Below are positions 58,339-64,000 of a stretch of DNA of 64,000 bases, in pieces. Source of the stretch: Paratinospora sagittata (taxonomy: Eukaryota > Streptophyta > Magnoliopsida > Ranunculales > Menispermaceae); assembly GCA_035771175.1 (NCBI GenBank), contig CM069602.1, forward strand, positions 10,915,501 to 10,979,500, written 5' to 3'. Both the position numbers and the translations under genes were made by a program. Numbering within the stretch: the stretch's first letter is position 1; the number at the start of each line of letters is the position of its first letter. Under the pieces are notes generated by a model, which saw only the letters and a program-made list of their open reading frames with translations, was not told where the DNA came from and made no database searches.

Positions 58339-61300
58339 CTACTGGCTGCCTCTGCGCTTACGGTGATATGTCCTTTGTACTGAAGGCCCTGCCTCGTCAC
58401 TCCTACCCAAGGAAGTCCCAAATTTAACACGTTCATTCCTTGATGGCCCTACTTCTTCACTCCTACTAGTACTCTATAAGGTAGTTCCAGAGAGGACTTC
58501 AATCATAAAGTCAATGGTGATATCACGACGCCCCTGACGTAGGCTGACGTCATGACCGGTATAATGTATTATATATTGTACATACTCATATACAATATAC
58601 AATACACTGTCAGCCTCAACGGACATTCACAATAATTCCCAAAATTTTTAGAAATTTTGACAGCACCTCCCCATAAAATGGATAATTCACATTTTTTTCC
58701 TGATATACCACAAATCAAATCAAATATATATATATCTCATTCATTCCAGTCATTCCACAAATTAAATTCTCACATGATAAATATGTACGATCATCCTATT
58801 CCATCATCACAAGCATTTCATAACTAAAGTATTTAACTATAATCCACATTACCACACAACTCATCTAGGTGATATTATATATATAGTATGTGATAATTAT
58901 ACATATCAACATAAAAAAAAAATATAACTCATTTCCTCCAAGCATGCATACATATACCAGATGACTGCAATCACGTGATTATCACTCACAGATTTTTCCT
59001 TTTCCCTTCGACTCGGTACCTGAAATGGTGAAGGAAATGGGGTGAGCAAACAACAGCTCGGTGAGTATAGCTCTTGACATGACCATCGCATGCATTTAGG
59101 GAAACATGGCATATCAAATCGTTTAAATTATAATATTTTAAAAGCACATATGCAACATTCATCAAAATAATATACATGCACACAATATATAGTTTATGCT
59201 CATTCAATAAATCAGTGCACAGTTTCATCAAAAAATTTACCATCTCCCTCCTTCAAGGCAAGAGAGCGGGTCTAACCCTTGTATGACCGTTACAAGGTAG
59301 CCACAACCTCTCATTTCCCAATTCACAATCATTTCAAGGATCGCAACTCTTGTTAGAATAGGCCTACTGACAACGAGGTTTCGCAAAACCTCATCCGAGT
59401 CTAATTCCTAACGAAATGACATTATTATAAGGGCCAAATGCTAAAAATCAGTTTGCATGATCAATAAAACTCAATGCATTACATATAAATATAACATGCA
59501 TAAAATCAAACATTTTATATGTATACAATGTCATACAAGAACCAAATCAAGAAAACTACTCACAGTACAAGACTTTTCAACTTAATTACAATCACCGTTG
59601 CTTTCGAGTTCAGCTCCAATTTAAATCTAACTAACCCAACCTGTCACAACCACTCCATAATTCAATTTCATTTATTCATATCTATTTACATATTCAATTT
59701 CTCAACTAACGTAAAATCACCAATAATAAAGATCAACCTTAAAAATATTATACACAATCTCTGACTTTAGATTCTAACTCAATTTAGGACTCATAAGCAG
59801 TTGAAGAAACTATTATCTTGTTTCTGTGGTCAATCTAGATATTTCCACAAGAAAGAACAGTGAAAATAAATTTCCAATTCATATTTTCACTAGTTCTCAG
59901 TTTTATTTTTCTCCTGGAACATATATCAATTTTATTAAAAATATAATACATTCCTAAAATTATTCTGTCCACATCGACACGTGTAAAATCCGTCATACTA
60001 CCATTCTACTACCTTCAACAGGTATTTTACTAAGATTTTACACGTTCGCAGAGGCATCCAAAGTCAATTTTACTCACAAAAATCATATATTTAGCTACTA
60101 AAAATATCAAATCATATCCAAAAATCACGATCTTAGTATCGAAACGTCCGGAATTCAGTTCTCTACGATTCTATGATCTCAAACCGGAGTTTCACTGGAG
60201 TCCAATTCCATTTTATTCACCGGATATAATCATAATACTATTCACAGAACTGTTCACGTCGTCACTATTCATTGGAAATATGTAAATTTTTACTAAAATT
60301 GTCAAACGGTCTCCAAAAATCATGAAATTAGCATCGATGGACTCACAACAGTTCATTCTACCATTCTATAGCCTTAAACTGCAGTTTCATCGGGTTTAAT
60401 ATGATTCGAAAGGTTTTCAACCTAAACTCTAACTTCCAACAAACTTCCAACAGCCATAAAAATTCCAAATGAACAAAGAAATGAAATCTAACCACATATT
60501 CGGGGTTTCTACAGTTTAGGGAGTGTTTTTCCACATTTCGAACAAATTTTCATCCAAGTTGGGTAAAAACCCCAATTTTGAAAACACTGTAAAACAACTT
60601 CCATAGCTAAAATTAATCCGCTAGAATCGTTAAATCTAGCTTAGATATTAATTTCACGAAGAAATAGAGTGAAAATCACTTACCGTGGGTCCGAATTTGA
60701 CGCAAATCCTGCATTTCTCCCTTCGTTCTTCTTTCTTCCTTCGTTCTTTCTTTTCGTTCGTTCTTTATTCTTTGCAACTTCTTTTCCTTTTTTTTTTTCT
60801 TTTTGGACGTTAGATGAGATTAGAATGAGATGATAAGTAGATATGAAAATGATCCTATGTTCCTAGGCTCCCCTTAATAACCAATTCCTCCATCAAATTT
60901 CATTGAATTCAACTCATCTCATTTCTATAATTCATTTAAGAATTCAATTTCAATCTACACAATTTTCTTAATTTAATTTATAACTCAATTCACTTCCGCA
61001 TATTTAATTAACCAACCCCATAAATTAATCAATTTAATTCAACTCCATTTTTTAACTTGTAAGCACCAATATAGGATGATCCCATATGTATCATCTTCAT
61101 TTAATAATTTTATTTATTTACTAATATCCCTTAAATCTAGCATGTATTTTCATACACACATATATTTGCCTCTTACGTATAAAATATGCGTATTATACGT
61201 CTCAATATACGCATAATTCGACGTAGGTTTTTAATTAAAACTACGGGGTGTTACAAGTGACAATGACACCAGGTAGTGCAGCTCCTGCTCCGGTCTGGAT

Positions 61301-63240
61301 CTCCACTGCAGGATAATTTCCAAGGCACGCCTGACTTGCTGGCATAGTGAAAAAGACAATTAAACCAAACACATGAGAAAATAAGAAAATAATACAGTGA
61401 ACATACAACTTAACGATACCACTTTGAAAAAACAAATGCATTGTAGGTTACCGTAGTTGGATTATTATCGACAGTCCTTTCTTGATGGGAACTGATGTTC
61501 CGGTGTTTTGGGTTCTGAATGATCGGATGAGATATAGAACGATACCACTCCAGATAATTGGGAACTGCATCCCATGGGTGTGTCACATGTAACAAGTGAT
61601 TGTCCCATTGCGCCCATGTCTGATCATACAAGGTATACGTCACTTGATATTGTTTCGCTCTTCTGCCCCTAATTGCCTGTACTGGACGAAGAGGCAACGG
61701 TGGAATTGTTTGGCCGTAACCTAGTTGACGAAGGACCCTGTCTGGATGATAAGGCTCCACAACATCCATGTTCTTGATGCACCCAGTATAAAAAGTAATC
61801 TCGTGGAAGGGAGGATCCGACCTCAAACTTCGATAAGAATCCCAAACAACCTGAAATGTGTAATACAATATAATTAGGTACGTTAACTACTCTAAAGTTT
61901 ATTACTTTATAAAACCATAATAATTAGATATTATATTACCTCCTCAGGAGTCAGGTCATCAAGTGTCTCACGCAAAATGCACACATGGTGGTTTCCTATC
62001 ACCATTTCTTTTTTCAGGATCCATCTTCGAGCTCGTGGGCGGTTGTTCGTATTTGAAAGGTTGAGGTGTGGACGAACTAATGTAAAATGCTCATAACACC
62101 AAGCCTGAATGATTGAAAAAGAAATTAGTATAATGACCATTTTGCTAGAAGTAGTATAAACGAAGTGAAAAAATAAGGAATAGTATACCTTGAGCAAGGT
62201 GAGATACCTTGCAATTTCAGAAACTTCATGCCGAGTGGCGAACCCAAGCTGTTGATACAACAAAGCTAAACAACCAGCCCCCCATGAGTATGAACTAACC
62301 GCGTTCAGGCCCATCAACAAATGTAAATATGTAATAGAAACTCGTGTGCCGGACTTGTCCACAAACAACGTGCATCCCAACAAATATAACAAGTAAGCCC
62401 ACGTTGTGCACTTGACTGATGGGTAAGGGATGTTGTCTCCCAAAGCTTTGCCAAATCGTCCTTTAAGCCAACTCAGTCGCACAGATTGCCCTTTTGCTGT
62501 TTTGATCTCTTCATAGGCTTGGGCATACAAGACTCTCAACGCTTGCATGAGTAGCGAGATTGCATCATCATTGTCCACTGGAGGTGACGAGACTGTTTTC
62601 CCCGTGACTAGGATCTTCAGCAGCATATCAACATCATCTAATGTTATAGTCATTTCACCAAACGAAAGGTGAAATGTATTCGTCTCCGATTGCCACCGCT
62701 CCACAAATGCACATATCAAGATTTTGTTGGCGAAAAGGTAGGTGTAGTTGATGAGTGGCTTCAAACCGGATGACTCAATAATCTCATCCAATCTTTGCTT
62801 CTCTGGATGACAACTTAAGTCCCACTCATGCAATTTGGTGACGTGGTTTAAACACCGAAGTAACGCCCGCTCCTTCAACACAAAAAAAAATAACAAAGAT
62901 TAAATAAAATTAGTATTATCAATACACACCTCATCAATATTATATGAACTATTCAATTAAAACAAATAATTACTTCATTTTTTCATATGAACGTGACAAT
63001 GTGTTTCTTAAAACTAGTGAGAATTAAGGTATTAGTAGGGCCCACCAGCATCCTCCATTGGAACATCCTCTCTGGTAGATTCATCTATCTCTTCTTGTTG
63101 TTGTTGTACATCAGCTTCCTCCACATCATCTCGGGTGCTAGGCAAATTAGATTCAACACTGTGTCGTCTCCTAGCCGATGCCGTAGGTAGGGTCCTAGAA
63201 GTACTTAGTTGACTTGATGATGAAGTGTCACCTCTTAAAA
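58339..63240 (-). pseudogene. Plant-mobile-domain (PMD, MAIN-like) gene, transposon-borne and broken
   Basis: Predicted minus-strand exons: about 63240-62974 (5' limit uncertain), 62872-62189, 62104-61940, 61850-61452, 61330-61256 and, beyond a solo LTR, 58520-58339. The core is a clear PMD: LRCLNHVTKLHEWDL, AFVERWQSETNTFHLSFGEM, TITLDDVDMLL, WAYLLYLLGCTLF, YLHLLMGL, WGAGCLALLY, then WCYEHFTLVRPHL and the PYHPDRVLRQLGYGQ region. The end is basic (RTYHRKRRGSQ). Host PMD proteins such as MAIN and MAIL1 affect gene and transposon silencing; PMDs also occur in transposons. Lesions: a one-base frameshift near 63040 (after MEDAGG), a TGA near 62986 where the family has Trp, and a TAG at 58474-58476. 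It converges on the transposase gene. Confidence 0.85.
58521..61255 (-). mobile_element. Solo LTR 3 (2735 bp) in the last PMD exon
   Basis: Ends TATCACGACGCCCCTGACG and CTACGGGGTGTTACA, flanked by ggtga (58516-58520) and agtga (61256-61260), a 5-bp duplication with one mismatch. It matches solo LTR 2 along most of its length (for example AGGCAAGAGAGCGGGTCTAA near 59256) but has extra sequence near 59880-60060 and 60790-61140. Ignoring it and one duplication continues the PMD frame to the stop at 58339. No internal retroelement genes. Confidence 0.88.
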
Positions 63241-63804
63241 TATAAATACAACTATTTAAACTTTAAAAAAAATAAAAATTGTTCAGTTTTCACGAGCCAC
63301 TGCGATCTGTTCGGTGTTGCAGGTCTGAATCGATCACGGTGATTGCTAAATTTTGATATATACGATTTCCTACTTTTTCGAGCACAAAAACACTCATACA
63401 TACCATTTCAGAAGATGTAAATGCTAAATAAGATAATAAAAAAAAAACAAACAACAAATCTCTTACCGATTTAGAGATTTTCCTCTCAAAATGTTCTAAT
63501 CGCAACATTTGTATCTTCACCTAAAAACGATCGAAAATATGCCAAAACTACCAATTTTTTTGCTGAGGATGATAAAATAGCAATGAAGGAGGTTATTTAG
63601 AAGGTTTTAAGTGTAATGATGAAGGGTTTTGAGGGTTAAAAATAAGAGAAAAAGTGGAGAGTGTTATTTGAATGTGGTACTACAGTGGAGGGAGTTGTTG
63701 TTAAAATTCAAAATAAGAGAAGGGTAATTTAAAAATTTTGATGTGGTGTACATAGTATGTTATTATATTTTTGTGGTATGAATAGAATGTGGTACAAAAA
63801 ATTA

Positions 63805-63830
63805 TTTTTTATAGTTTAATTAATTGCCCT
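63805..63830 (-). repeat. Right terminal inverted repeat of the Mutator-like element
   Basis: Reverse complement AGGGCAATTAATTAAACTAT followed by AAAAAA; 22 of 26 positions match 54188-54213. Confidence 0.65.
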
Positions 63831-64000
63831 CTTCTCTAATATACGCTGTTATAATAAAAATACTTGAAATAGTTCACGCTCATGGCCATTTTTTTTGCCA
63901 AACTTCCAAAATTTACAAAAGACATTTTTATTAATGCAATACCAACTATATTAGCGAATATATTAGCAAAAATAATAGTTATAACAACATTAATTATATA
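63831..64000. other. AT-rich sequence at the right edge
   Basis: No gene or repeat recognised in these 170 bp. Confidence 0.5.

Larger units (their letters stand above)
54188..63830 (+). mobile_element. Mutator-like element with transposase-OTU gene and antisense PMD gene
   Basis: Left end AGGGCAGCTAATTGAACTAC (54188) and right end, in reverse complement, AGGGCAATTAATTAAACTAT (63830) share 22 of 26 terminal bases, all four differences being transitions. Possible 9-bp duplication ttatctaaa/ttctctaat (54179-54187, 63832-63840) with two mismatches and one base of offset, so this part is weak. Inside are a plus-strand MULE transposase fused to an OTU cysteine protease, and a converging minus-strand plant-mobile-domain gene. 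Arrays of GTTCGGT/ACCGAAC hairpins occupy its non-coding parts. A 2.7-kb solo LTR interrupts the PMD gene. Both genes have stops, so this copy is not autonomous. Confidence 0.75.

Overview
This is plant nuclear DNA, almost certainly from a eudicot. It has two intron-rich host genes with plant-specific architectures (a PHO1-type SPX-EXS phosphate exporter and plastid cystathionine gamma-synthase), an Au-type SINE, and dense nested LTR retrotransposons, MITEs and a Mutator-like element. The species cannot be named from the sequence alone.

Layout. 1-3716: a minus-strand Ty1/copia relic (Copia-1). 3861-14979: a dead PHO1 copy with no first exon and with broken splice sites; its intron 6 holds a second copia element (Copia-2, 5438-13047) and its intron 9 an Au SINE. 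15141-20654: a third copia element on the minus strand (Copia-3). 22062-27561: an apparently intact 13-exon PHO1 homologue (788 codons by my splicing) with a solo LTR in intron 3. 28586-33543: an intact 11-exon CGS1 gene on the minus strand (549 codons), convergent with PHO1. 33650-35834: AT-rich DNA with a cluster of related MITEs. 35835-49549: a large Tat-like Ty3/gypsy element on the minus strand with a long antisense gene. Its 5' end and flank (44117-51013) have been tandemly duplicated. 51014-54187: AT-rich DNA and unclassified repeats. 54188-63830: a roughly 9.6-kb Mutator-like element that carries a transposase-OTU protease gene on the plus strand and a converging plant-mobile-domain (PMD) gene on the minus strand.

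Two themes run through the window. First, one family of long solo LTRs (ends TGTAAC/GTTACA) has inserted four times, each time inside the coding region of another transposon. At three of the four sites the host reading frame becomes continuous again if the insert and one copy of the 5-bp target duplication are ignored. Second, most premature stops in the transposon genes are changes expected from cytosine deamination (CAG to TAG, TGG to TAG/TGA, CGA to TGA), as in methylated plant transposons.

Only PHO1 and CGS1 look like functional host genes. CGS1 keeps the MTO1 nascent-peptide region that, in Arabidopsis, makes its mRNA sensitive to S-adenosylmethionine. The least ordinary structure is the Mutator-like element: transposase, OTU and antisense PMD in one unit with terminal inverted repeats, and arrays of GTTCGGT/ACCGAAC hairpins in its non-coding parts. 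Splice sites, alignments and percentages were read by eye; no search was run.
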